This document shows positions 30,105 through 40,829 of a DNA stretch of 64,000 nt, in pieces. The notes beneath the pieces were generated by a model, which was not told where the DNA came from, made no database searches, and saw nothing but the letters and a program-made list of their open reading frames with translations. Numbering within the stretch: position 1 is the first letter of the stretch; the number at the start of each line of letters is the position of its first letter. Location: assembly GCA_964202965.1 (NCBI GenBank), contig CAXNKG010000006.1, forward strand, positions 35,203 to 99,202, written 5' to 3'. The position numbers were made by a program, and so were the translations under genes. Source of the stretch: CAXNKG01 sp964202965. GTDB lineage: Bacteria > Acidobacteriota > Vicinamibacteria > Vicinamibacterales > UBA2999.

Positions 30105-30536
30105 TCAGGTCCGGGCCGCGGGCGCGCCGGAGGGCTTGTACACGGCCCCCACGATCGCGCCATAGAGCGTCGCCTCGACAAGCGTGTCGATCACGATGGC
30201 CGTCTCGAACGTGCCGCTAATGGGAAACACGACGTACTGCCAGATGACGCCGAACCCGATGATAATCAGCGCAGCGACCACGCCGAACTTGGCGCCCTCG
30301 ACTATCCCGTTCCCGCCCTCATAACCCTTCGCGTACGCGTAGGCGAACGCAAAGAACCCGAGCAGCATGAACGCAAATCCGATCGGCAGCAGGCCCATGA
30401 CGTCCGCCTCGGGCCTCATCGGCGGCGTATTGGCGACGGCAAGATCCGCAAACAGCAGGGTATTGACGAAGAACCCGACCCCAATCGAGACCACCCACGC
30501 GACGAGGGCAGCGGCGGCAACACGCGCTAGATTCAT
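30105..30536 (-). CDS. Small four-helix membrane protein, unknown function
   Basis: 143 aa, not recognised. Four predicted membrane segments: residues about 5-27 (RVAAAALVAWVVSIGVGFFVNTLLF), 48-70 (LLPIGFAFMLLGFFAFAYAYA), 83-102 (GVVAALIIIGFGVIWQYVVF) and 115-135 (IDTLVEATLYGAIVGAVY). ATG 30536 follows AGGGAG at 6-nt spacing, which decides the start against a much longer reading frame upstream. It is 4 nt ahead of the citrate synthase gene. Confidence 0.7.
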   Translation of the reverse strand: MNLARVAAAALVAWVVSIGVGFFVNTLLFADLAVANTPPMRPEADVMGLLPIGFAFMLLGFFAFAYAYAKGYEGGNGIVEGAKFGVVAALIIIGFGVIWQYVVFPISGTFETAIVIDTLVEATLYGAIVGAVYKPSGAPAART

Positions 30537-30589
30537 CGGCGGCTCCCTTTGAGAAGAGACGTGTGAAGAGTGTGGGCCGGATTGTAGCG

Positions 30590-32077
30590 CTATTCTTCGA
30601 CCGGCTTGAGGACGAGATCGCTGCCCGCGTACTGCTGCACCACCGAGAGCAGGCCCGCGTAGAGGAACCCGATCTGGAAGAGGACGAGGAACGGCACGGT
30701 GCCGTAGATGCCGTTGGCGAGCGCGTAGAAGACGGTCGCGGTGAAATACAGGCCAAGCGCCAGCTCGATGACCGGCTGCCAGACAACGCTCTGGCGGTAC
30801 TTCTTGCCCATCCAGTCGTCGGCCTGCGCCTCGACTCGGTACTTCGGCGTGCGCACGAACTCGCTTTCCTTCCGGAAGAGCGCTTCGAGAACCGCGCGGG
30901 TGTTGTTCACGGTGAGCCCGATACCGATCGATATCAGGAACGGCAGGTACTTGAGTCTCGTCGTCCAGTCGCGATGCAATTCGCGCTGGCACACCATGTA
31001 GAAGTTCGCGACCGACGCCGTGGCCGCGAAGAAGAGCGGCACGTCGATGAGCAGCATCTCGTACCAGCCCATGTTGTAGCGGATGACCATCGACGGCGCC
31101 ATCAGCACCGACAGCACGCACATGAGCAGGTAGTTGAAGTTTGCCGTGAGGTGGAAGAACGCCTCGGTCTTCACGTGGAGCGGCAGGTTCGACCGAAGAA
31201 TCTTCGGCAGGTTCTTCCGGCATGTCTGGATCGAACCCTTTGCCCACCGATGCTGCTGGGACTTAAAGGCGTTCATCTCGACCGGCACTTCGGCCGGCGA
31301 CACCAGGTCCTGGACGAACACGAACTCCCAGCCGCGAAGCTGCGCACGGTAGCTCAGGTCGAGATCCTCGGTCAGCGTGTCGTGCTGCCAGCCGCCGGCG
31401 TCCGTGATGGCCACGCGGCGCCAGATGCCGGCCGTGCCGTTGAAGTTGAAGAAGCAGCCCGACCGGTTCCGGCCGCCATGCTCCAGCACGAAGTGGCCGT
31501 CCAGCAGGATGGCCTGGATCTTCGTGAGCAGCGAGTAGTCCTCGTTGATATGGCCCCAGCGCGCCTGCACCATCGCGATCTTCGGCTCGGTGAAGTAGTC
31601 GATCGTGCGGCGGAGAAAATCGACCGGAGGAATGAAGTCGGCGTCGAAGATCGCGACGAACTCGCCGCTCGCGACCTTCAGGCCGGCTTCGAGCGCGCCT
31701 GCCTTGTAGCCGGTGCGGTCGGTGCGGTGCAGGAACGTGATGTTGACGCCGTCCGCCGCGTGCCGCCGCACCGCACGCTCAGCGATGCTCGTGGTCTCGT
31801 CGGTCGAATCGTCGAGAACCTGGATCTCCATCCGATCGCGCGGGTAGTCGATCTCGCACACCGCCCGGATCAGCCGGTCCGCGACGTACATCTCGTTGAA
31901 GATGGGAAGCTGGACCGTTACCTTCGGGAGCGTCTCGAAGGCCGCCACGGGCTTCCGCTGGCGATCCTTGTTCTTCATGTACAGGTAGACCAGGTAATAC
32001 CGGTGCCACCCGTACACGGCGAGAATCACGAGGACGAAAAAATAGGTCGCGAGCGTGAGTGTTTCGAGAAGGGTCAT
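30590..32077 (-). CDS. Membrane family 2 glycosyltransferase (cellulose-synthase-like)
   Basis: 495 aa processive-type GT2. One N-terminal membrane helix (TLATYFFVLVILAVYGW), a cytosolic catalytic domain and about four C-terminal helices. Catalytic motifs in order: VTVQLPIFNE, LDDSTDET (about 90), FDADFIPP (DxD, about 150), TEDLDLSYR (TED base, about 240) and QQHRWAKGS (QxxRW, about 275). Length and layout match the group annotated as cellulose synthase/poly-beta-1,6-GlcNAc synthase-like. No bcsB, bcsC or pga gene is adjacent, so the product may be a glycolipid or mannan rather than cellulose. Confidence 0.85.
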   Translation of the reverse strand: MTLLETLTLATYFFVLVILAVYGWHRYYLVYLYMKNKDRQRKPVAAFETLPKVTVQLPIFNEMYVADRLIRAVCEIDYPRDRMEIQVLDDSTDETTSIAERAVRRHAADGVNITFLHRTDRTGYKAGALEAGLKVASGEFVAIFDADFIPPVDFLRRTIDYFTEPKIAMVQARWGHINEDYSLLTKIQAILLDGHFVLEHGGRNRSGCFFNFNGTAGIWRRVAITDAGGWQHDTLTEDLDLSYRAQLRGWEFVFVQDLVSPAEVPVEMNAFKSQQHRWAKGSIQTCRKNLPKILRSNLPLHVKTEAFFHLTANFNYLLMCVLSVLMAPSMVIRYNMGWYEMLLIDVPLFFAATASVANFYMVCQRELHRDWTTRLKYLPFLISIGIGLTVNNTRAVLEALFRKESEFVRTPKYRVEAQADDWMGKKYRQSVVWQPVIELALGLYFTATVFYALANGIYGTVPFLVLFQIGFLYAGLLSVVQQYAGSDLVLKPVEE

Positions 32078-32113
32078 AAGGGAGGGATACCGGCAGCAGA
32101 CACAGAGTGTGAT

Positions 32114-32119
32114 TATACT
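32114..32119 (+). promoter_or_regulatory. Possible -10 box of larB
   Basis: TATACT, 23 nt before the larB ATG, in the 65-nt gap between the divergent GT2 and larB genes. No strong -35. Confidence 0.35.
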
Positions 32120-32142
32120 GCCGGTCCCGGGCTATTCCACCC

Positions 32143-32901
32143 ATGACAGACCCCGAATTGCAGGATTTGCTCGAGCGCCTCCAGCAGGGCGATCTCGACC
32201 CCGCGGCCGCCGCCGCGAAGATTCTCGCGGCGCTGCGCGCGGCCCCGTTTGTCGACCTCGGGTTTGCCCGCGTCGACACCCACCGTGAGGTGCGCCAGGG
32301 CTTCCCCGAAGTCATTCTTGGCCTGGGAAAAACGCCGGCCCAGATCGCCGCCATTGCGGAAAAGATCGTGGCGCGCGGGCAGACGCTCCTCGTCACGCGC
32401 GCCACGCCCGATGCCTTCGACGCGGTTCGAGCGGTCGTGCCTGGCGCCGAGTATCATCCCGACGCCCGCGCGATTACCTACGCGCAGGGCCGGGTCGAAG
32501 CCGGGCAGGGGACGATCGCCGTCATGTGCGCGGGAACGTCAGATCTCCCGGTTGCCGAGGAAGCCGCCGTCACGGCGGTCGTCATGGGGAACCGCATCGA
32601 TCGGCTGTACGATGTCGGCGTCGCCGGCATCCATCGCCTGCTGGCGGAGCGCGAGCGGCTCCAGAAGGCGCGCGTCGTGGTCGTCGTCGCCGGCATGGAG
32701 GGGGCGCTCCCCAGCGTCGTCGCCGGACTGGTCAAGGTCCCGGTGATCGCCGTCCCGACGAGCGTCGGGTACGGTGCAAGCTTCGGCGGACTCGCGGCGC
32801 TGCTCGGCATGTTGAACAGCTGCTCAAACGGCGTGGCGGTGGTGAATATCGACAACGGGTTCGGGGCGGCCTGCATGGCGAGCCTGATCAATCATCCTTA
32901 A
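32143..32901 (+). CDS. larB: Nickel-pincer cofactor biosynthesis protein LarB
   Basis: 252 aa. LarB carboxylates and hydrolyses nicotinate adenine dinucleotide in the first step of the nickel-pincer nucleotide cofactor. The C-terminal AIR-carboxylase (PurE)-like domain is clear: VMCAGTSDLPVAEEAAVTA, YDVGVAGIHRLL, VVVVVAGMEGALPSVVAGLVKVPVIAVPTSVGYGASFGGLAALLGMLNSCSNGVAVVNIDNGFGA. The N-terminal VDLGFARVDTHREVRQGFPEVILGLGKTP is also family-typical. larC, larE and a LarA-type racemase are not in the window. An NHL-propeller gene follows 14 nt later. Confidence 0.92.
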   Translation: MTDPELQDLLERLQQGDLDPAAAAAKILAALRAAPFVDLGFARVDTHREVRQGFPEVILGLGKTPAQIAAIAEKIVARGQTLLVTRATPDAFDAVRAVVPGAEYHPDARAITYAQGRVEAGQGTIAVMCAGTSDLPVAEEAAVTAVVMGNRIDRLYDVGVAGIHRLLAERERLQKARVVVVVAGMEGALPSVVAGLVKVPVIAVPTSVGYGASFGGLAALLGMLNSCSNGVAVVNIDNGFGAACMASLINHP

Positions 32902-32915
32902 GCGGAGGCATCGAG

Positions 32916-34205
32916 ATGAAACAACGAGCGTCATATCTTGCGGCGGCGTGCATCGGGCTCATCATCGGGCTTGTCGTGATGAACCAGGTGACGCCCGTCG
33001 AAGGACAGCAGCGGGCAACGCCGGGACAGGGCTTTGCCGCGGTCCCCGGCATCAAGGGCGGGCAGGACGTCTTCGGTCCCTACGATCCGGTGCAGAACTG
33101 GCCGAAGCCGCCGGCGGAAAGCCGGCCCGAGCTGAAAGGATGGACCTGGTCGCAGGGTACCGACGTATTTCCCGAGAGTCCCGACCGCGTGATCATCGCG
33201 CAGAAGGGCTTCCTTCCGGAGCTGCCGTCCGGGCGCGGGCGCGGCACCACCTGGCTGCCCCAGATCGGGCCCAGCATCAAGTTTCCGGTGGGCGGCGGCG
33301 TGCCGATTCGCGAAGCGGCCAGCGCCACCCCGAGCCACGGCAGGGCCGCCGCGGACGGCAGCGATGGACGGCCGGGCGTCGACTGGCGCTGGGAACACTT
33401 GATCGCCGTCGTCGACCGCAACGGCAGGATGGTCGAGGACTGGTCGCAGTGGGACAAGATCTGGGGACGTCCGCACGACGTTGAGATCAGCCCCTACGAT
33501 CCGCAGAAGCACGTCTGGATCGTCGACGCGGACAACCACTTCGTCGCCAAGTTCACCAACGACGGCAAGAAACAGGTATTGCTGCTCGGCACGCCCGGCG
33601 AGGCCGGCACCGACGACAAGCACTTCAGCCGCCCGACGTTCATGGCGTTCATGGACGCGAATACCTGGTACCTGGCCGACGGCTATGACAACACCCGCGT
33701 CATCAAGTACGACATGAACGGGAAGAAGCTCCTCGAGTGGGGGATGAAGGGGACGCAGCCCAACGAGCGGCGCCCCGGCTACTTCAACAGCGTCCACGGC
33801 ATCGCCGTGAACCCGACGACGCGGCGGGTGTACATCAACGACCGCAACAACGGCCGCATCCAGGTGTTCGACGAGAACGGCAAGTTCCTCGACCAGTGGG
33901 ATACGGGCCCCCGTCCGCCGATGAACATCCACAGCATCACGATGGGCAGCGACGGCCAGCTCTGGGCCGCCGATCAGGGATCGCACAAGATGGTCGGCTA
34001 TGACGCCAGGGGCAATTTCCTGTACTCGTGGGGGACGTTCGGCACCTGCCAGGGGTGCATGTGGGGCGTCCACGGGTTTACAACCGACAAGGACGGCAAT
34101 CTCTACACCGCGGAAGTGAGAACAGGCAGGGTCCAGAAGTACGCGCCGCGCAAGGGCGCGAATCCGGCGTTTCTCGTCGGCAAGCCCTGGCCGGGGGTCT
34201 GGTAG
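32916..34205 (+). CDS. Secreted NHL-repeat beta-propeller protein
   Basis: 429 aa. ATG 32916 follows GGAGG at 7-nt spacing. An N-terminal hydrophobic segment (YLAAACIGLIIGLVVMNQV) is a signal peptide or anchor. From about residue 160 the protein is a six-bladed NHL/SMP-30-like propeller: GRPHDVEISPYDPQKHVWIVDADNHFVAKFTNDGK, FMAFMDANTWYLADGYDNTRVIKYDMNGK, VHGIAVNPTTRRVYINDRNNGRIQVFDENGKF, HSITMGSDGQLWAADQGSHKMVGYDARGNF. Such folds bind ligands or cleave amidated peptides; no catalytic residue can be assigned. A second NHL protein lies convergent across a G-rich array. Confidence 0.78.
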   Translation: MKQRASYLAAACIGLIIGLVVMNQVTPVEGQQRATPGQGFAAVPGIKGGQDVFGPYDPVQNWPKPPAESRPELKGWTWSQGTDVFPESPDRVIIAQKGFLPELPSGRGRGTTWLPQIGPSIKFPVGGGVPIREAASATPSHGRAAADGSDGRPGVDWRWEHLIAVVDRNGRMVEDWSQWDKIWGRPHDVEISPYDPQKHVWIVDADNHFVAKFTNDGKKQVLLLGTPGEAGTDDKHFSRPTFMAFMDANTWYLADGYDNTRVIKYDMNGKKLLEWGMKGTQPNERRPGYFNSVHGIAVNPTTRRVYINDRNNGRIQVFDENGKFLDQWDTGPRPPMNIHSITMGSDGQLWAADQGSHKMVGYDARGNFLYSWGTFGTCQGCMWGVHGFTTDKDGNLYTAEVRTGRVQKYAPRKGANPAFLVGKPWPGVW

Positions 34206-34210
34206 GGCTG

Positions 34211-34301
34211 GGTTCCTGGGGTTCCTGGGGTTCCTGGGGTGCCTGGGGTGCCTGGGGTGCCTGGGGTTCCTAAGGTTCCTTGGGGTTCCTAGGGTGCTGT
34301 G
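34211..34301. repeat. G-rich nonamer array between two convergent NHL genes
   Basis: About ten 9-nt units, GGTTCCTGG three times, GGTGCCTGG three times, then GGTTCCTAA, a 10-nt GGTTCCTTGG, GGTTCCTAG and a decayed unit. It begins 5 nt behind the TAG of the upstream gene and contains the stop codon of the convergent gene (34289-34291). From 34218 it carries at least six GGGG runs separated by 5-nt loops, a strong G-quadruplex pattern on the plus strand. Confidence 0.8.
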
Positions 34302-35464
34302 ATTGCTGCGTACCCGGGGTTCTGGGGTTTCCCGAGCCCCGTGTACCGCAGCCTGTAATAGCGCTGCCCTTCGTTGACCTCTCCGATATAGAGGTTCCCC
34401 TTCGAGTCGGGCTGCGACGCGAGGCTGTGCAGGTGGAAAAACTGCCTCGCGTTGTGGCCGCTCTGCCCTCCGAACGCCGATAGCAGCGTCAGTGACGCGC
34501 GGTCGAGCGTCATCAGCACCTTGTTGGATCCGTCCGCCACGAAGAGATACCGCTGCTGCGCGTCTCTCGAGAGCGCAAAGTTGTGGACGGTGCCCTCGTT
34601 CTGCAGCGTGTCCCGGTTGACGAACACCTCGCGCACGAACGTGCCGTCGAGGCGGAACACCTGGATGCGGTTGTTCGACCGATCGCCGACGTAGACGATG
34701 CCGTCATTCGACACGACGACGGCGTGAACCGGGTTGGCGAATGAGGGCTGCGGAGGCCCGACGATCAGCTGCGGGCGGGGCGGGATCGTGGCCGCGTCGT
34801 CGGGCGGCTTGCCGTATGCGCCCCAGTGCCGCTTGTACGCGCCGGTCTCAGCATCGAACACGATGACGCGGCGGTTCGTATACCCGTCGGCGACGAAGAG
34901 TTCGTTGGTCTTCGGAAAGACCACCATGGCGGCGGCGCCGTGCACGTTCGCGGTGTCGTTGCTCCCCTTCGCCTGGTTGCGCTTGCCGATCTGCAGCAGG
35001 AACTTGCCGGCACTGGTGAACTTCAGGATGTGGTTGTCACCCTTGCCATTGCCCGCAATCCAGATGTTGCCCTTGTGGTCCGCATAGACGCCATGCTCGG
35101 TCGTGGGCCACTCGTATCCATCGGCCGGTCCGCCGAACGCCTTGACGAAGCGTCCGTTCTGGTCGAACTCGAGAATCGGCGGCGCGGGCGTGCAGCAGCG
35201 TGAGGCCGGCGGCGTGAGCGCGGCCGTGCGGATGGTCGGCGTGATGCTGGCCGGCCGATGGGCAATCCACGTGTGATCCTGACCGTCGACGCTGATGCCG
35301 CCCACCTGGCCGGTGGTCCACCGGTTGGGCAGATCCTGGAAGAACAGCGGATCCCAGTCGAAGTTCGGCACGCCGCCCGCCTGCGCCTGGGCGCGCTCGA
35401 GTGTCATCGACGCGACACCCAGGACGAGCGCCAGGACGCACAACACCGAAAGAAGCTGCTTCAT
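34289..35464 (-). CDS. Secreted NHL-repeat beta-propeller protein
   Basis: 391 aa. Signal peptide MKQLLSVLCVLALVLGVASM with cleavage near AQAQA. Propeller blades are visible throughout: GGISVDGQDHTWIAHRP, EHGVYADHKGNIWIAGNGKGDNHILKFTSAGKF, FPKTNELFVADGYTNRRVIVFDAETGAYKRHWG, VHAVVVSNDGIVYVGDRSNNRIQVFRLDGTFVREV, LASQPDSKGNLYIGEVNEGQRYYRLRY. It is related to, but not a copy of, the convergent NHL protein. ATG 35464 is 6 nt behind a TATAAT box, so the mRNA is probably leaderless. The C-terminal codons and the stop lie in the G-rich array. Confidence 0.8.
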   Translation of the reverse strand: MKQLLSVLCVLALVLGVASMTLERAQAQAGGVPNFDWDPLFFQDLPNRWTTGQVGGISVDGQDHTWIAHRPASITPTIRTAALTPPASRCCTPAPPILEFDQNGRFVKAFGGPADGYEWPTTEHGVYADHKGNIWIAGNGKGDNHILKFTSAGKFLLQIGKRNQAKGSNDTANVHGAAAMVVFPKTNELFVADGYTNRRVIVFDAETGAYKRHWGAYGKPPDDAATIPPRPQLIVGPPQPSFANPVHAVVVSNDGIVYVGDRSNNRIQVFRLDGTFVREVFVNRDTLQNEGTVHNFALSRDAQQRYLFVADGSNKVLMTLDRASLTLLSAFGGQSGHNARQFFHLHSLASQPDSKGNLYIGEVNEGQRYYRLRYTGLGKPQNPGYAAITAP

Positions 35465-35470
35465 AGGCGG

Positions 35471-35476
35471 ATTATA
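35471..35476 (-). promoter_or_regulatory. -10 box giving a probable leaderless mRNA for the NHL protein
   Basis: TATAAT with exactly 6 nt (CCGCCT) to the ATG. Transcription normally starts 6-8 nt after the -10, so the start codon would be at or next to the 5' end. There is no room for a Shine-Dalgarno sequence. Confidence 0.55.
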
Positions 35477-35585
35477 GGGGCGAAGCTCGGGCGACCATGA
35501 GTAGTGAGTAATCTAAAGTTACGGTTTCGAATACTCAATGGTGAAATACCTCACCGTGGCGTGATTTCGTCGAGCGACTCTGAGG

Positions 35586-38279
35586 TCAGTCACCCGCCGG
35601 CAGCGCCGCCAGCCAGTTGAGGACGACGGTGATCGGTGGATTGCCGGTGTCGCCGAGCCGCGAGGCCACGATGAAACGCTGGCCGTCGGGGGTGACGTCG
35701 TAGTGGGCGTTGGTACCGAGGCCGCCGCCGGCAACCAGGCTGGTTTCAAACAATGCAACCGGCGCCCCAACCTTCAGGTCCGGGGCTGTCTGGATGGGAA
35801 CGGACATCAGGCGTCCGTCGAGCGACACGTAGAACAGCTCGCGTCCGTCGCGCCTCCAGCGCGCCTGGTCGCCGCCGGCCGTTGATACGCGGACCTTCTG
35901 ACCACCCTCTGGAAAGCGCTGGATGTAGAGCTCTGTGGTTGACCCATCTGCCTCGTCCGAGCTGTACGCGATCCATCTGCCGTCAGGCGAAATCTGGCCG
36001 TGCACTTCGTTTGCGGTGCTCTGGAGGAAAGGAATCGGCTTTCGGTCACCGAAGAGCGGCAGGACGCCGACGTCGCGGTTGGTGTCGGCGTTGAGCATGG
36101 TGAATGCGAGATACCGGCCGTCGGGTGAATAGCTGTTCGGGTTAAATCGTGTGGCCCAAACCTGCTCCTTCGCGCCGCCAGCCGCAGGCCAGCGCACGAC
36201 GTCAGCGCCGCTTTCCACGACGACGGTCGAGCCGTCGGGCGACCAGACCGGCAATGCATGCACGTCTGCCTCATCGAGCGTCAGGCGCGTCCTGACGCCC
36301 CGAGCGAGATCGATCACCCAGACGTCTGTCCGTCCAGCCAGCGGGTCCCTCTGCTGCACCGCGAGGCGGGAGCCGTCGGGCGACAGTTGCGGATTTCGAT
36401 ACGCGCCCGGCTCGCCAATCGAGGACAGCCGTTCTCCTGCGCGGTTGAACCACACGAGCTCGTTGTCCGTCGCCTCGTCGGTCGTACGAAAGGCAATCGC
36501 TCCGCTGGTGGCCACACTGAAGCCGCTTTCGGTGGTGTTCCCAATACTGGAGAACAGGGTCCCAACTGCGCCGACTGAAAATGCCCGGCCCGAAAACGCC
36601 ACGCTGGCCGCATCAAACGGCTGCGCGATCAACTCCGCGCCACGTACGAAGACCAGGTACCCGGGATCCACGTAGCGCGCCCAGCCGGAAGATTTCAGAA
36701 CGAGCGCACTGTCCGTTGAATCGAGCGACGCGCGGTGAAGCTCCCCCGCAGCCCCGGGCCCTGGTCCGGCGATGTACAGAAAATGACGTCCACCCGGCAG
36801 GAACGTGGGGCGGAGATGCCCGGCGCGTCCGGTCACCGTCGTGACCGGGACCGGCTGTCCGCCATCGGCCGACACTCGCTGAATCGGGTCGGTACCCTCG
36901 GTGCTGAACACAATCACGCCGTCGGCATTCCAGTCGCCCCAGGTCCTCGCGCCGACCGCGTCGCAAATCGTACGAACGGCTCCGCCCGCCGCATCGATGA
37001 CTTTAAGTCTGCCGTCGGCGAAGAACCCGATCGCGCTGCTGTCCGGCGACCAGAACGGATTGCGCGCGCCCTCCGTTCCCGTGAGTGGCGACGCGGACAC
37101 CGCATCCAGCGGCCGCACGTACACCATGGAGGGCATTCCGGGTGCGCTGGCCACGAACGCCAGGCGGCGCCCATCCGGCGAGAGCGCGAAGGCCTGCATG
37201 GTCGTGCCATCAGGCGCAGCAATCTGGAACCTGACGACAGCCGGCGCCGGCGCCGGGCGCAATACCCACGCCGCCAACCCGAGGGTCGTCAGGAGGAACA
37301 GCACCGCGAGTGCGGCCACCACGCGCTCGCGCGTGCGCCCGCCCGTCACAGGCACATTCCCGCGCGCGGCCTCGCCGCGACCGGAGGCCGACGAATCCGA
37401 CTGCGTCGACATCCCTTCGAGCGCGAACGCAAGATCCCGCGTCGACTGAAACCGCGCGGCCGGGTTCTTCTCGAGACACCGCGACACGATGCGCTGCAGG
37501 CCTGGCGCGATGGGCCGGTCGGTCCCGGCAAGGTCCGGCGGATCCTCCTTGAGGATCGCGCTCATCGTGTCCATCGCCGTGTCGCCGCGGAACGCGCGCC
37601 GGCCGGCGAGCATCTCGTAGAGGATGGCGCCAAAGGCAAAGACGTCGGCGCGATGATCGGCCGGCGCGCCGCGCACCTGCTCGGGCGCCATGTACCCGAC
37701 CGTGCCCATCACCATCCCGGGGCGGGTGTCGGGCCGCCCCACTCCAGGACCTGGGGCACCCGTGGGCAGCAGGCTGGCGCCGGCGAACGCCGAATCCGTC
37801 TGCGTCAGCTTCGCGAGGCCGAAGTCCAGAATCTTCACCCGTTCGTCCGAGGTGACGAACAGGTTCTCCGGCTTGAGGTCTCGATGGACGATGCCCTTTT
37901 CGTGCGCGGCCGCCAGCCCCTGCGCAATCTGCATCGCGTACTCGACCGCTTTTCGCTGGGGCAGCGCTCCGGCGCTCAACGTGTCGCGCAGCGTGCCGCC
38001 GACGAGGAGTTCAGTGACGATGTACGGCGCGTCGCCGGAGGTGCCGATGTCGTGGACGGCAAGGATGTTGGGATGGTTGAGCGCCGCGGCCGCGCGCGCT
38101 TCCTGCTCGAATCGCTGCAGGCGCTCCGGATCGGCCGCCCACGCGCCTGGAAGCACCTTTACGGCGACGTCGCGACCAAGTCGTGCATCGCGCGCCCGAT
38201 AGACTTCGCCCATCCCCCCGGCGCCGAGAAGGCCAATGATTTCGTACGGTCCGAGCCGCATTCCGGGAGTCAGGGACAT
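35586..38279 (-). CDS. Transmembrane Ser/Thr protein kinase with TolB/WD40-like propeller
   Basis: 897 aa. The N-terminal Hanks-type kinase (about 11-275) is intact: glycine loop LGAGGMGEVYRARD, VAVKVLP lysine, catalytic loop IVHRDLKPENL, DFGLAKL, and APEQVRG. A single membrane helix near residue 320 (VVAALAVLFLLTTLGLAAWVL) separates it from an extracytoplasmic propeller of repeated PDGRRLAFVAS-type PD40/WD40 blades (FALSPDGRRLAFVAS, NPFWSPDSSAIGFFADG, SPDGSRLAVQQRD, WSPDGSTVVVESG, ISPDGRWIAYSSDEADG). This fusion is characteristic of Acidobacteriota. It presumably senses an envelope signal and phosphorylates cytosolic targets. Divergent from mutS2. Confidence 0.9.
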   Translation of the reverse strand: MSLTPGMRLGPYEIIGLLGAGGMGEVYRARDARLGRDVAVKVLPGAWAADPERLQRFEQEARAAAALNHPNILAVHDIGTSGDAPYIVTELLVGGTLRDTLSAGALPQRKAVEYAMQIAQGLAAAHEKGIVHRDLKPENLFVTSDERVKILDFGLAKLTQTDSAFAGASLLPTGAPGPGVGRPDTRPGMVMGTVGYMAPEQVRGAPADHRADVFAFGAILYEMLAGRRAFRGDTAMDTMSAILKEDPPDLAGTDRPIAPGLQRIVSRCLEKNPAARFQSTRDLAFALEGMSTQSDSSASGRGEAARGNVPVTGGRTRERVVAALAVLFLLTTLGLAAWVLRPAPAPAVVRFQIAAPDGTTMQAFALSPDGRRLAFVASAPGMPSMVYVRPLDAVSASPLTGTEGARNPFWSPDSSAIGFFADGRLKVIDAAGGAVRTICDAVGARTWGDWNADGVIVFSTEGTDPIQRVSADGGQPVPVTTVTGRAGHLRPTFLPGGRHFLYIAGPGPGAAGELHRASLDSTDSALVLKSSGWARYVDPGYLVFVRGAELIAQPFDAASVAFSGRAFSVGAVGTLFSSIGNTTESGFSVATSGAIAFRTTDEATDNELVWFNRAGERLSSIGEPGAYRNPQLSPDGSRLAVQQRDPLAGRTDVWVIDLARGVRTRLTLDEADVHALPVWSPDGSTVVVESGADVVRWPAAGGAKEQVWATRFNPNSYSPDGRYLAFTMLNADTNRDVGVLPLFGDRKPIPFLQSTANEVHGQISPDGRWIAYSSDEADGSTTELYIQRFPEGGQKVRVSTAGGDQARWRRDGRELFYVSLDGRLMSVPIQTAPDLKVGAPVALFETSLVAGGGLGTNAHYDVTPDGQRFIVASRLGDTGNPPITVVLNWLAALPAGD

Positions 38280-38300
38280 TCGCGATGATGAAGGAGCCGA

Positions 38301-38306
38301 ATTATA
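38301..38306 (-). promoter_or_regulatory. -10 box of the kinase gene
   Basis: Perfect TATAAT on the minus strand, 21 nt before the ATG, in the 69-nt gap shared with mutS2. -35 not evident. Confidence 0.45.
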
Positions 38307-38348
38307 GGGTCAAAGACGCGCACGGTTTACACTGAACTTTCCCCTCCC

Positions 38349-40828
<2,480 letters not shown>

Positions 40829-40829
<1 letters not shown>

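Noticed and set aside
34206..34288. Intrinsic terminators between convergent NHL genes
   Set aside because: No GC hairpin followed by a T-run; only the G-rich array is present.
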